Positions 46,701-54,439 of a stretch of DNA of 64,000 bases are shown piece by piece. The position numbers and the translations under genes are program-made. Under the pieces are notes generated by a model that worked only from the letters and a program-made list of their open reading frames with translations, was not told the DNA's origin and searched no databases. The stretch comes from Bradyrhizobium sp. Ghvi. GTDB taxonomy: Bacteria > Pseudomonadota > Alphaproteobacteria > Rhizobiales > Xanthobacteraceae. Where the stretch lies: assembly GCF_900115265.1 (NCBI RefSeq), contig NZ_FOVU01000005.1:186001-250000 (forward strand), in the 5' to 3' direction. Position 1 is the stretch's first letter; each line of letters starts with the position of its first letter.

Positions 46701-46875
46701 GCCGCCTGTCGCGGAGCCGACGCGGAAGGGCTTTGGCTCGGAGCTTCTGGAGCGGACTTTGGCGTTTGACCTCAAGGGTCACACGACGTTGTCCTTCAAC
46801 CTCTCAGGGTTTCACTGCGAGATTGCAATTCCCTTGACCAAGCGAACCTTTCACACGCCTTCGATGGACGGCTGA
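43708..46875 (+). CDS. CheB-CheR-coiled coil-PAS-HWE histidine kinase hybrid
   Basis: This 1055-aa protein carries a CheB-like domain (about 17-200) with S27 and D146, but N54 (VLQNREA) where the catalytic His should be. A CheR methyltransferase follows (about 210-480), with SAM motif VLGCATGEEAYS near residue 322. A coiled coil of repeated NEEL-x-S heptads spans about 670-730 and a PAS domain about 735-850. The HWE-type kinase has H860 in LQHRVRNTLG and the W-x-E motif in FDWRERGGP. It likely senses a signal through PAS and phosphorylates a receiver such as the one at 41749-42153. It overlaps the Crp/Fnr gene by one base. Confidence 0.9.
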   Translation: MDEVGKAPGAGERQIKAPLVIGVGASAGAIDSIERFFGKLALGDDQAVVLVLQNREALSDERLKAIIQRAEGAGLSEVTDGMTLDGGTIYLSPMAMITTIQGGRLAVRKAEQGPGERATIDSFLVSLAEERAEQSIGVLLSGTDGDGTLGAATLKDHGGLAIAEKLGEEDAEHLIDSSKPAAIADYVLAPEDIPEHIQVYARHLRRLEEKQGFDEVLAAAATSLSRIADILRNKTGNDFHGYKQNTFLRRVQRRMQVVQIEEITSYVDFLRNDKDEAQHLFNDLLIGVTEFFRDKREFEVLESQIIPKIFENKAMGQQVRVWVLGCATGEEAYSIGILLREHMARMDSAPQVQIFATDIDGRALAAARVGRYRTNIEQDMTAERLARWFVREGDTYCVVKELREMCIFSQHNVIKDAPFSKLDLVSCRNLLIYLNAELQNRVIPLFHFALLPERYLFLGNSENVTRHPKLFAPVDRRARIFKKLDTGTRLPPEFPISTSAGRVPVELPPVRSFGPDVGLERRAQRIAERYAPAYVITDDNFQILHFSGRTGRYIEPTAGAASLDLLQLVHRDLRLELRTALSRAAETSEPAHADQIQLGVNGHRVLVDITVEPIQEGANAHRNFVVLFKDSPARGPEASDSNPGSLVRTEHVERLESDLRATRERLQATIEELESTNEELKSSNEEYQSLNEELQSANEELETSREELQSVNEELTTVNGELAHRVQELTRATSDLKNFLESTQIATVFLDNDLRVMNFTPAITQILHLVETDTGRPIAHIKARIPIEELYDEIRRVLRTLASAERELTAPDSGTRYIVRILPYRSIDNFIAGVVITFIDVTAITRAEERQRLLLAELQHRVRNTLGVVRSIARRSAETSSTVEEYSAHLDGRLNAFARTQALVTRDPEGGVDLEYLVVEELLAYNAREGEQMRVSGPVVRFQPKAAETFALAIHELATNSLKYGALGHPSGRLEISWRIDESADPPQLLFDWRERGGPPVAEPTRKGFGSELLERTLAFDLKGHTTLSFNLSGFHCEIAIPLTKRTFHTPSMDG

Positions 46876-47681
46876 TGCGCGCCCAGAGCAAAGAGGGAGG
46901 TCTGGCACAGGCGGTCGTACGCCGCTTCAACCTGTTGCGGCCTTTGTCCGAGGAAGCCGTTGCGGCCCTCGAGCAAGCCATTCTCGAAGGCCTGTTCCGG
47001 GCCGGTCCCGGGGAAGATCTGGTTGTGGAAGGCGATTCGGTCGACGGCGTCCGAATCGTGCTCTCGGGTTGGCTGTTCCGTCACAAGACGCTCGAGGATG
47101 GCCGGCGACAGATCGTCAACTTCATCCTCCCCGGCGAGACCTGTGACGCATACGCTTATCTCCTGCCCACCATCGACCATTCGATCACGACGGCAACGCC
47201 GGTTGCCTACGCCGAGATCAAGCGCCCCCGCTTCGAAAAGCTCATGGCAAGCGATCGCACGCTCGCCGAAGCGTTCCTGTGCGAAACGGTGCTCAACAGT
47301 GCGATTCAGCGCGAATGGGCCATCAACCTGGGACGGCGCGCCGCCCTGGAGAAGGTCGCTCACCTGTTCTGCGAGATTTACGAGCGGCTTCGCCCGGTCG
47401 GTCTGGTCGATGGCGCCTCATGCAACTTTCCGGTGACCCAGATGGACCTGGCCGACGCGACCGGGCTTTCCGTCGTCCACCTCAACCGCACGATCCAGGA
47501 GCTGAGGGCAGCCGGGTTGATCACGCTGCGGGAACGGATGCTCACGATCCCCGATCTGGATGCACTCAAGAGTGCGGCGCTGTTCTCGCCGGGATATCTG
47601 CAACTCTACGGGGGGGGGGTGATCAAGAGTGCGCGCGCATCGAGTCGCGGCTTTGCTGCCGATGATCCTTGCCGGGGGTAG
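46875..47681 (+). CDS. Crp/Fnr-family transcriptional regulator
   Basis: This 268-aa protein has an N-terminal cyclic-nucleotide-binding-type fold (about residues 20-140; VSG-like VLSGWLFRHKTLEDG) and a C-terminal HTH_Crp (TQMDLADATGLSVVHLNRTI, about 190-209). The Fnr-type Cys cluster is absent. Its ATG shares the last base of the kinase stop, so the two are coupled. The C-terminus runs through ten Gs at 47610-47619. With nine Gs it would end three residues after Y245, so the last 20 residues may reflect slippage or a sequence error. Confidence 0.88.
   Translation: MRAQSKEGGLAQAVVRRFNLLRPLSEEAVAALEQAILEGLFRAGPGEDLVVEGDSVDGVRIVLSGWLFRHKTLEDGRRQIVNFILPGETCDAYAYLLPTIDHSITTATPVAYAEIKRPRFEKLMASDRTLAEAFLCETVLNSAIQREWAINLGRRAALEKVAHLFCEIYERLRPVGLVDGASCNFPVTQMDLADATGLSVVHLNRTIQELRAAGLITLRERMLTIPDLDALKSAALFSPGYLQLYGGGVIKSARASSRGFAADDPCRG
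47610..47619. repeat. G10 homopolymer within the Crp/Fnr gene
   Basis: Ten consecutive Gs follow the codon for Y245. One G fewer would put TGA in frame immediately after three glycines. One more, or two fewer, gives a different 17-18-residue end. Such a tract can vary by polymerase slippage and is also a common sequencing-error site. Confidence 0.85.
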
Positions 47682-47872
47682 GGGAAGACAGCACGGAATC
47701 GCGATCATTTGATCATTTGCCCTCGCCAGTTAACCTATGAAAATGCCGGAACTCCCGTCGCGCCGGAAGCTACGAACGTTGCCGGCTCGCTTCATTCGTC
47801 CGGCAGAAAAAGGCCCCGGCACTAAATTCCCCGCCGGGCCAGCGGTTTCGACAGTCAGTTCGTAGGTATCTG

Positions 47873-48082
47873 ATGACGGCCAAACGTAATCGAAGGAAAC
47901 AGACGCAATCGCTCCAGGAGCGGCTGATGACATCAGCTGATTTCGCCAGGGAGCGCGCTCGCGGGATGCCGCCCGGCAAGGAGCGCGAAACTCTGCTGAG
48001 GCGCGCCAAGCAGAACGAGGTGGCCTCCAACCTGACCGATTTGCTGAGTGCGCCGGGCTACAGACGACACGGCGGGTCCTGA
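47873..48082 (+). CDS. Small basic hypothetical protein
   Basis: This 69-aa protein is rich in Arg and Lys, with an N-terminal basic patch (KRNRRKQTQS) and a helical middle (REMPPGKERETLL-like region, about residues 27-47). Its stop overlaps the ATG of the next small gene (TGATG), which supports both as real coding sequences. Function unknown; small proteins like this are frequent in Bradyrhizobium-type genomes. Confidence 0.6.
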   Translation: MTAKRNRRKQTQSLQERLMTSADFARERARGMPPGKERETLLRRAKQNEVASNLTDLLSAPGYRRHGGS

Positions 48083-48294
48083 TGCAATCCGTCAAGCACT
48101 ACCGCGCCTTCCAGATCGATCCCGACGGCCATGTATTCGGCTGCATCAATCTCGTTTGCGGTGACGACGAGGACGCCAAGCGCCAGGCCGCCGCTCTCGT
48201 GCTGGTCCACCGCATCGAGCTATGGCGTCTGGACAAGCGGATCGCCCGGTTCGATCAGCCCGCAGAGCTAAGTCCGCCGCCAGCCCTCAGCTAA
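48082..48294 (+). CDS. Small hypothetical protein
   Basis: This 70-aa protein starts MQSVKHYRAFQIDPDGHVFG, looks like a small mixed alpha/beta domain (strand, turn, long helix DDEDAKRQAAALV) and ends in a proline-rich tail. It is translationally coupled to the preceding 69-aa gene. I do not recognise a function. A palindromic repeat element begins about 40 bases after its stop. Confidence 0.62.
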   Translation: MQSVKHYRAFQIDPDGHVFGCINLVCGDDEDAKRQAAALVLVHRIELWRLDKRIARFDQPAELSPPPALS

Positions 48295-48336
48295 AGCACG
48301 GTGAGCTTCGGTTGAATCGATGCGAGCCAAGGGGAC

Positions 48337-48472
48337 ACCTCTCCCGCAGGGAGAGGTCGGATCGCATCGTAAGATGCGATCCGGGTGAGGGGTTACGACC
48401 TCACCGGATGCTGCGGCCCCTCACCCGGAATTTGCTCTCGCAAATTCCGACCTCTCCCCGCTGGGGAGAGGT
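48337..48472. repeat. Pair of REP-like palindromic units in inverted orientation
   Basis: Each arm has two hairpins. Arm 1 has ACCTCTCCC-gca-GGGAGAGGT (48337-48357) and GGATCGCATC-gtaa-GATGCGATCC (48359-48382). Arm 2 has GGAATTTGC-tctc-GCAAATTCC (48427-48448) and ACCTCTCCCC-gct-GGGGAGAGGT (48450-48472). The arms share the same outer hairpin and the segment CGGGTGAGGGG in opposite orientation. It sits between convergent genes, the usual place for such extragenic elements. Confidence 0.82.
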
Positions 48473-48504
48473 TGGAGCAAGCTCACCTTCACAAAGGTCC
48501 AAGC

Positions 48505-49185
48505 TCAAAGCGAGCTGCCGCCGCAGATCACCAGTTGCTGTCCCGTGATGGCGGCGGCGTCCGGTGAGAGCAGGAAGGCCACCGCGGCGGCGACTTCCTC
48601 CGGCTGAATGAAGCGGCCGATCGGTGGCAGTTTTGGCGCGACAGCGGTGCGCGTCGGATCTTTCAGCATCGGCGTCTCGGTCGCGGCCGGTGCGACGACA
48701 TTCACCGTGATACCGCGGGGCGCGAGCTCGCTCGCCCAGGACCGCGCCAGCGCGACCAGCGCCGCTTTGGTCGCGGCATATTGACCGCGCCCCGCGGCGC
48801 CCGATGCGGTGCGGCTGCCGATGAAGATGATGCGGCCGCCTTGCGCCAGGCGCGGCGCCAATGCGTCGGCGAGACGCGCGGCGACGTCGACATGCAGACG
48901 CCACATCGTGGCGCCGTCGTCATGGTCGAGCGATCCGAGCGGAGCGACTTTCAGCAGGCCGGCCGCATGGACCAGCGCAGTCGGGGCGAGATCGGCGACT
49001 GCGGTCGCAATCGCATCGACATTGGCCAGATCGAGCGGCAAATGCACGAACGCCGGGTGGTCGAAGGTCACAGGCCGGCGGCTGATGCCGGTGACGCGCC
49101 AGCCATCACGCAACAGCCGCTCGACGATCGCAGCGCCGATGCCCGAACTGGCGCCCGTGACGAGAGCGTGTGGCTGCTTGTCCAT
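48505..49185 (-). CDS. Short-chain dehydrogenase/reductase (SDR)
   Basis: This 226-aa Rossmann-fold oxidoreductase has the cofactor motif TGASSGIG (about residues 10-17) and catalytic Tyr and Lys in QYAATKAAL, with an upstream Ser-containing strand FIGSRTASG. It would oxidise an alcohol or reduce a ketone with NAD(P). The gene begins three bases after the stop of the sialidase-fold gene, so it is the last member of a symporter-sialidase-SDR operon. The substrate is unknown but may derive from the sugar or acid imported by the symporter. Confidence 0.87.
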   Translation of the reverse strand: MDKQPHALVTGASSGIGAAIVERLLRDGWRVTGISRRPVTFDHPAFVHLPLDLANVDAIATAVADLAPTALVHAAGLLKVAPLGSLDHDDGATMWRLHVDVAARLADALAPRLAQGGRIIFIGSRTASGAAGRGQYAATKAALVALARSWASELAPRGITVNVVAPAATETPMLKDPTRTAVAPKLPPIGRFIQPEEVAAAVAFLLSPDAAAITGQQLVICGGSSL

Positions 49186-49188
49186 GCC

Positions 49189-50394
49189 TCAGCCTCGCGT
49201 CACCCACGGCTCGCTCACACGCACATATTTGATGGCGCGGCGGTGGAAGGTGAAGGCCATGTGGATCGCGCCGTCGGCGGTCTGCTTGACGGAGGGGTAG
49301 GACAGCTCGCGATTGGTCTGGTCGCGCGAATTGTTGGTCATGCAATAGCCGTCGCCGGTCTCGACGTCGCGCTTGGCCCATGTTCGTCCGCCGTTAGCCG
49401 AGATCGCCAGCGTCATCGGCGCTCGCGGCGCGCCCCAGAAGGCGGTTCGTCCGTCCGATTGTCCGTCGTCGCCGGCAAGCACGGGCGGAAGGTCGTCCTC
49501 GATCTCGTCATAGAGCGAAAGCCTGCGTCCGGTGGCATCCCTGGCGCTGGAATCGTTGAAGACCAGTGCGAGGTGGCCGTTGCCGAGCCGCGTCAGCTGG
49601 ATCGAGGAGTTGTTGTTGGGTAGCGCGGTCGCCACGGGCGCCGACCACGTTCGGCCGTGATCGGTCGAGCGGCTCTGATAGATGTTGTCGGCCCAGCGGC
49701 TGCGATACACCGCAATCAGCGAGCCGTCGTCGAGGCGTTCGATGCACATGTGCACGCAGCCGCGGCTGCCGGGGACATCGACATCGCGCCAAGTGGCGCC
49801 CGCGTCGGACGAGATCTTGACCGCGCTGGTGTCCTCGTCGCCGTTCCATTTCTTGCCCGGCGTGCTGTGGCAATAGAACACCGGCAGCAGCCAGTCGCCA
49901 TTGTCGAGCACGACGATCGGCTGACGGATGAAGGTGCCGCGGCCGCGCTGCTCGGGAAACAGCGTCTCGATCGGGCCCCAGCTCCTGCCGTCGTCGCGCG
50001 AGAGGCGGCGGCGGATCAGCGCCGTGTCCTGGTTGCCGGCGAGCTGTGCCGTCCACATCAGCCACAGCGTGCCGTCGGGGGCAGGGAACAGCACCGGGTT
50101 CTGCTCGGAGCGGGTGGAATCGTCGGACAGTTTTTCGGCCGCTGACCACTCAGTCGCACCGCGCGGAAGCCGCGAGAAATACACCGAGATATCGGACATG
50201 CCCTCCTGCGTGCCGCCGAACCAGACGCAGGCGAGATCCCCACCCGCGAGCGGCATCAGGTTGGCAGCGTGGTTCTGCACGCAAGGCGAGGGAATGAAGG
50301 CGTCGAACCTATCGGGATCGCCGGCTGCCGGGCGAACGGCGCCGTCGGCGGCGATCTCGATGTCGGTGGTCACGACCTCGGTACCGATGGTCAT
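49189..50394 (-). CDS. Sialidase-fold (BNR/Asp-box) glycoside hydrolase-like protein
   Basis: This 401-aa protein is a six-bladed propeller of the sialidase superfamily. Four Asp-box-like motifs are visible: SRDDGRSW (132-139), SSDAGATW (195-202), STDHGRTW (243-250) and a degenerate SANGGRTW (332-339). No signal peptide is present, so it is probably cytoplasmic. That argues against cleavage of extracellular sialoglycans; a role on an imported sugar acid is more likely. It overlaps the symporter gene by four bases. Genes for sialic-acid breakdown (nanA, nanK, nanE) are absent. Confidence 0.8.
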   Translation of the reverse strand: MTIGTEVVTTDIEIAADGAVRPAAGDPDRFDAFIPSPCVQNHAANLMPLAGGDLACVWFGGTQEGMSDISVYFSRLPRGATEWSAAEKLSDDSTRSEQNPVLFPAPDGTLWLMWTAQLAGNQDTALIRRRLSRDDGRSWGPIETLFPEQRGRGTFIRQPIVVLDNGDWLLPVFYCHSTPGKKWNGDEDTSAVKISSDAGATWRDVDVPGSRGCVHMCIERLDDGSLIAVYRSRWADNIYQSRSTDHGRTWSAPVATALPNNNSSIQLTRLGNGHLALVFNDSSARDATGRRLSLYDEIEDDLPPVLAGDDGQSDGRTAFWGAPRAPMTLAISANGGRTWAKRDVETGDGYCMTNNSRDQTNRELSYPSVKQTADGAIHMAFTFHRRAIKYVRVSEPWVTRG

Positions 50395-51818
50395 GTCGAA
50401 GTCCTTTCAACGAATGCATTGGGTTGCGCGGCCTGCGGCGCGGCGGGAGCAGGGCCCAGCACCAGGCGCTCGATCGCCATCACCACCAGCGGCGTCAGGG
50501 CGGCGACGTACATGTTGTCGATACCGAAGGGATTGCCGAGCAGGTACCAGACCGTGGTCGAGACGGCGGCGCCGATCAGGCCGGCGGTGGCGCCGCGGTT
50601 GCTGGCGAACAGCGGCAGATAGAAGCCGAGCATCGCCACCATCGTGATCGACAGGCGCAGCGCGCGGGTGAAGAACGACAGTTTCAGGATCTCCGGAATG
50701 AAGAACACGAAGACCAGCGGCACGATCGCGATCAGAACCGAGAACACGCGAGTCATCTTCAGCTCGCGCTCGGGCGTCGGCTTCCAATAGGGCACGTAGA
50801 AGTCGCGTACCACGAGCGAAGCGATCGCGAGCGCGACGGTGCAGACGCTGACGAAGATCGAGGCGACCAGCGAGGTCGTCACGAAGGCGGAGGCCAGCGG
50901 CGGCATCTTCTCCAGGAAAACCGGCAATGCGTAGAGGCTCTTCATATCGGGATAGAGGAACTTGGCGGCGACGCCGATCAAGGCGAGCAGGAAGCCGAGC
51001 GGGAGGCAGAACGCAGCGGCATAGAAGGTCGCCTTGCGGGCGTCATCGGCGCTCGGCGTCGAGGCGATGGCCTGGACGATGAACTGCGTCGAGAAGATGG
51101 CGCCGACGGTGCCGAAGGTCCAGGCGAAGATGGTCGCAAAGCCGATCTTGCCGTCCCAGCTGAAATAATAGGCCGGAAGCTTGGCCTGCATCGGCGCGAT
51201 GCCGCCGGTCAGCGACATCGCGACCGCGAAGATGATGATGACGCCGACGACCTTGAAGGCGCTATGCAGGATCGTCACCCAGGCGACGCCCTTCAATCCG
51301 CCGAACACGTAATAGAAGGTCGAGACCACGGCGATGATGCACATCGCAACCGGCAGGCTGACATGCAGCGCGGTGGCGATGGCGGCGGCACCGCTGACAT
51401 AGTTGCCGACATTCACCAGCAGCAGCGCATAGATCATGATCACCGACACGGTGAGCATGGTCGACTTGCCGTATCTCTGCGCGATCGCCGCCGAGATGGT
51501 GTATTCGCCGGAATTGTAGAGCTTCTTCACCATCAAGAGGCCGAACAGCAAAAAGCCGATCGAGGCGCCGAGCACGGCCCATCCGGCGGCCATGCCGGAT
51601 TGAAACGCCTCCTGCGCCGTGCCGACGGTCGATTTGGCGCCGACGAATTCGCTCATCATGAGCACGCCGACCACGACGGCCGGCATCGCGCGGGAGGCGG
51701 TCATGAACTGATCGCTGGTGCGGCTGCGCAGCTTGTACGTGAGCCATGAGGTGAATGCGATATAGGCGACGATCATCGTGACGATGAGCGTGCTTTCGCC
51801 GTTGAGCAGGGCTTGCAT
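50391..51818 (-). CDS. Sodium/solute symporter (SSS family)
   Basis: This 475-aa inner-membrane protein has about thirteen hydrophobic segments and the family's VGNYVSGAAAIATAL and FGGLKGVAWV motifs. It would import a solute with Na+. I start it at ATG 51818 (MQALLNGES) with GAGGAAA about 11 bases upstream, rather than at the frame's earlier limit. The operon continues with the sialidase-fold protein and SDR, so a sugar acid is a reasonable substrate guess. A perfect palindrome upstream at 51885-51901 probably binds a regulator not encoded nearby. Confidence 0.87.
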   Translation of the reverse strand: MQALLNGESTLIVTMIVAYIAFTSWLTYKLRSRTSDQFMTASRAMPAVVVGVLMMSEFVGAKSTVGTAQEAFQSGMAAGWAVLGASIGFLLFGLLMVKKLYNSGEYTISAAIAQRYGKSTMLTVSVIMIYALLLVNVGNYVSGAAAIATALHVSLPVAMCIIAVVSTFYYVFGGLKGVAWVTILHSAFKVVGVIIIFAVAMSLTGGIAPMQAKLPAYYFSWDGKIGFATIFAWTFGTVGAIFSTQFIVQAIASTPSADDARKATFYAAAFCLPLGFLLALIGVAAKFLYPDMKSLYALPVFLEKMPPLASAFVTTSLVASIFVSVCTVALAIASLVVRDFYVPYWKPTPERELKMTRVFSVLIAIVPLVFVFFIPEILKLSFFTRALRLSITMVAMLGFYLPLFASNRGATAGLIGAAVSTTVWYLLGNPFGIDNMYVAALTPLVVMAIERLVLGPAPAAPQAAQPNAFVERTST

Positions 51819-51884
51819 CTCTGACGTTTCCTCTGGTGGCGCGGGGCGCGGTGTTGTGAGCCCGCTTTTTGCCCGACGGCATAA

Positions 51885-51901
51885 TGTTCGGAATGCGAAC
51901 A
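51885..51901. promoter_or_regulatory. Perfect palindrome upstream of the symporter operon
   Basis: TGTTCG-GAATG-CGAACA is a perfect 6+5+6 inverted repeat, 67 bases before the symporter start, in an AT-rich patch. TGTTCG/CGAACA half-sites occur in some IclR- and GntR-type operators. No regulator gene adjoins it, so the binding protein is unknown. Confidence 0.5.
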
Positions 51902-52049
51902 ATTGTTGTTAATTACTATTAGACCTGCTCGGGCGCGATGCGTCAAGCGCACCTGCCGCGCGCCGGCATTGCTGCAGACCGTCCAGAGGGTTGCAGAGAC
52001 GCATCGGGCCGGGCCGTCAGGCCCGGACCCCTCCGCGGTGTTGCGCCGG

Positions 52050-53237
52050 TCAGTTCGCCGACAGCGCCGTCTTGGCGACCTCGGCCATCCAGCCCGATGC
52101 GACCGGCAGGATGGCGTCGTTGAAATCGTAGCGCGGGCCGTGCAGCTCGGCGCCATCGCGCAGGGGCCCGTTGCCGATCCAGACGAACGCGCCGGGCCGA
52201 TGCTGGAGATAGAAGGCGAAATCCTCGCCGGCCATGCTGGGTGCGAGATCGCGCCGCACGGGCGCGCGCAACCGGTCCGCGGCCATGCGCGCGAAGCCGG
52301 CTTCATCAGGCGAGTTGACGACGACGCCGACGCCCATGACGATGTCGGGGGTCACCTTGACGTCGAAGCTCGTGGCGATGCCGGCGCAGATCTCGCCGAG
52401 CCGCTTGAGGATGATGTCCTTCACCTCGTTGCGGTGATGCCGCAAGGTGCCGCGGATCACGACCTTGCCCGCGACTTGATTGGGCGCGGTGCCGCCCTCG
52501 ATCGTGCAGAGCGAGAGCACGGCGGTATCGAGCGGATCGACGCTGCGCGACACGATTGCTTGCATCGCCACGATCAGATGACCGGCCGCCATCACGGGAT
52601 CGCGCGTGAGGTGCGGCATGCCGGCATGCCCCGCATGGCCCTCGATGGTGATGGTGACGCGTCCGCCTGATGCCATCACCACGTCGTCATGGACCGCGAT
52701 GGTACCGGCCTCCAGGCCCGGCCAGTTGTGGAAGCCGAACACCCGGTCCATCGGGAAGCGCTCGAACAGCCCGGCCGCGACCATCGCGCGCGAGCCGCCG
52801 AAACCTTCCTCGGCCGGCTGGAAGATGAAATCGACGGTGCCGCTCCAACTGGTGTCCGCGGCGAGCAGCGCGGCGGCACCGAGCAGCGCGGCGGTGTGCC
52901 CGTCATGCCCGCAGGCGTGCATCACGCCAGGCGTTTTCGAAGCGTAGCTGAGTCCGGTATCCTCGGTGATCGGCAGCGCGTCCATGTCGGCGCGCAGGCC
53001 GACGCGCGCTCGTGCCGATCCGCGCGTCAGCGTCGCGACTACGCCGTGACCGCCGATACCGGCTTCGAAGGGAATGCCGAGCTCGGTGAGCCGCTCCTGC
53101 ACGAAGGCGGCGGTCGCCTTCTCCTGCAGCGACAGTTCGGGATGGGCATGCAGATGCTGCCGCCACGCGGTCAGTTTCTTGTGCAGCTCAGGGGTCAAGG
53201 CGCGACTCTCTCTGATGGTGATGGCTGCGGCTACCAT
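52050..53237 (-). CDS. M20D amidohydrolase (hippurate hydrolase-like)
   Basis: This 395-aa metallohydrolase has the M20D metal-binding motif MHACGHDGHTA, including the Cys typical of the hippuricase/IAA-amino-acid hydrolase subgroup, and the active-site stretch QPAEEGFGG. It removes an acyl group from an N-acyl amino acid in the cytoplasm. The start at ATG 53237 has only a weak ribosome site; a downstream start is possible. It is followed on the same strand by no close gene, and the enolase-superfamily gene lies 82 bases upstream. Confidence 0.88.
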   Translation of the reverse strand: MVAAAITIRESRALTPELHKKLTAWRQHLHAHPELSLQEKATAAFVQERLTELGIPFEAGIGGHGVVATLTRGSARARVGLRADMDALPITEDTGLSYASKTPGVMHACGHDGHTAALLGAAALLAADTSWSGTVDFIFQPAEEGFGGSRAMVAAGLFERFPMDRVFGFHNWPGLEAGTIAVHDDVVMASGGRVTITIEGHAGHAGMPHLTRDPVMAAGHLIVAMQAIVSRSVDPLDTAVLSLCTIEGGTAPNQVAGKVVIRGTLRHHRNEVKDIILKRLGEICAGIATSFDVKVTPDIVMGVGVVVNSPDEAGFARMAADRLRAPVRRDLAPSMAGEDFAFYLQHRPGAFVWIGNGPLRDGAELHGPRYDFNDAILPVASGWMAEVAKTALSAN

Positions 53238-53319
53238 AGCGGATTGTCCGCGGCGTGCATCCCGCCTCAGGGAATGCCTCGCGTGCAGCCGCATCGTCAT
53301 GGCCGGGCTTGACGGAGCC

Positions 53320-54408
53320 CTAAGGCGAAAGCTTCGCCAGCCCCTTCCAGTCGAAGCTGATGCCGTGGCCCGGGCGGTCCGGCGCCAGCGCCTTGCCGTC
53401 TTCCAGCACCAGCGGATGCTCGATGTATGTGTCCAGCCCGAAGCCGTGCGCCTCCAGATAGGAGCGGTTCGGGCAGGCCGCGAGCAGGTGCACGGTGATG
53501 TCGTGGGCGCCGTGGCTGGTGACGGGCAGGTTGAAGGCTTCGGCCAGCCGGGCGATCTTCATGAAGGCGCTGACGCCGCCGCAATTGGTGACGTCAGGCT
53601 CGGGATAGGATACCGCACCCGATGCGATGTAGTTCTTGAACTCCCACAGCGAGCGCAAATTCTCGCCCGCCGCGATCGGCACACCGCCGGCTTGCATGAT
53701 GCGGACGTGGCCGGCGACATCGTCGGGAATGATCGGCTCTTCCAGCCAGGTCAGATCGTAGGGCGCGAACGCGCGGGCGCCGCGGATGGCTTCCTCCACC
53801 GTCCATTTCATGTTGGCATCCGCCATCAGCGGAAAGCCGTCGCCGAGATGCTGTCGCATCGCCGCGACCCGTGCGACGTCGGATTTCAGATCGGGCCGGC
53901 CGACCTTCATCTTGATGGCGCGAAAACCTTTGGCGAGGTTGCCGTCGGTCTGCTTCACCAGCGCATCGACCGAGAGATCGAGGTCGATGCCGCCGGCATA
54001 GCACGGCACGTGCGCATCGAAGCCGCCGAGCAGCCGAAACAGCGGCAATTTGGCGCGCCGCGCCTTCAGGTCCCACAGCGCGATATCGAGCGCGGACAGC
54101 GCGAGCACCGAAGGGCCGCCGCGGCCGCCATAATGCAGGCCCCACCAGACATGGTGCCAGATCGCTTCGGTATCGTCGGCCTCGCGTCCCTCGACCAGCG
54201 GCGGAATCTCGCGCTTGAGGATGTCGGCGACGGCGCCGCCGTTGCGCCCGACCGTGTAGGTGTAGCCGACGCCTTCGGCGCCGTCGGCGTCGCGGATGCG
54301 GCAGGTGATCAACTCGAACGCCGACATGTCGCCATGGGTGGAGTCGGAGAGCGTGACGGGGAGGGGAATCCGGTACAGGGCGGATTCGATTGTTGCGATG
54401 TTTGGCAT
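53320..54408 (-). CDS. Mandelate racemase/muconate lactonizing enzyme-family protein
   Basis: This 362-aa enolase-superfamily enzyme has the base motif FRAIKMKVG (K-x-K) and metal ligands in ADANMKW (Asp), WLEEPI (Glu) and AAGENLRS (Glu), plus the late VTSHGAHD His. It would abstract an alpha-proton from a carboxylate, giving racemisation or dehydration of a sugar acid or amino-acid derivative. Flanking M20 hydrolases suggest an N-acyl amino-acid or sugar-acid pathway. Its start lies about 30 bases from a palindromic repeat that separates it from the next gene upstream. Confidence 0.87.
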   Translation of the reverse strand: MPNIATIESALYRIPLPVTLSDSTHGDMSAFELITCRIRDADGAEGVGYTYTVGRNGGAVADILKREIPPLVEGREADDTEAIWHHVWWGLHYGGRGGPSVLALSALDIALWDLKARRAKLPLFRLLGGFDAHVPCYAGGIDLDLSVDALVKQTDGNLAKGFRAIKMKVGRPDLKSDVARVAAMRQHLGDGFPLMADANMKWTVEEAIRGARAFAPYDLTWLEEPIIPDDVAGHVRIMQAGGVPIAAGENLRSLWEFKNYIASGAVSYPEPDVTNCGGVSAFMKIARLAEAFNLPVTSHGAHDITVHLLAACPNRSYLEAHGFGLDTYIEHPLVLEDGKALAPDRPGHGISFDWKGLAKLSP

Positions 54409-54439
54409 GGGACCTCCCTATGTTTTCTTTTTGGTGTTT

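Noticed and set aside
47748..47780. Possible EcfG-type promoter (GGAAC ... CGTT)
   Set aside because: The spacing is 24 bases, against about 16-17 for EcfG promoters.
48337..48472. CRISPR-like repeats
   Set aside because: The repeats are inverted hairpin pairs without regular spacers, and no cas gene is present.
50424..51749. 441-codon plus-strand frame
   Set aside because: It is antisense to the symporter; extreme His/Asp/Arg/Gly composition.
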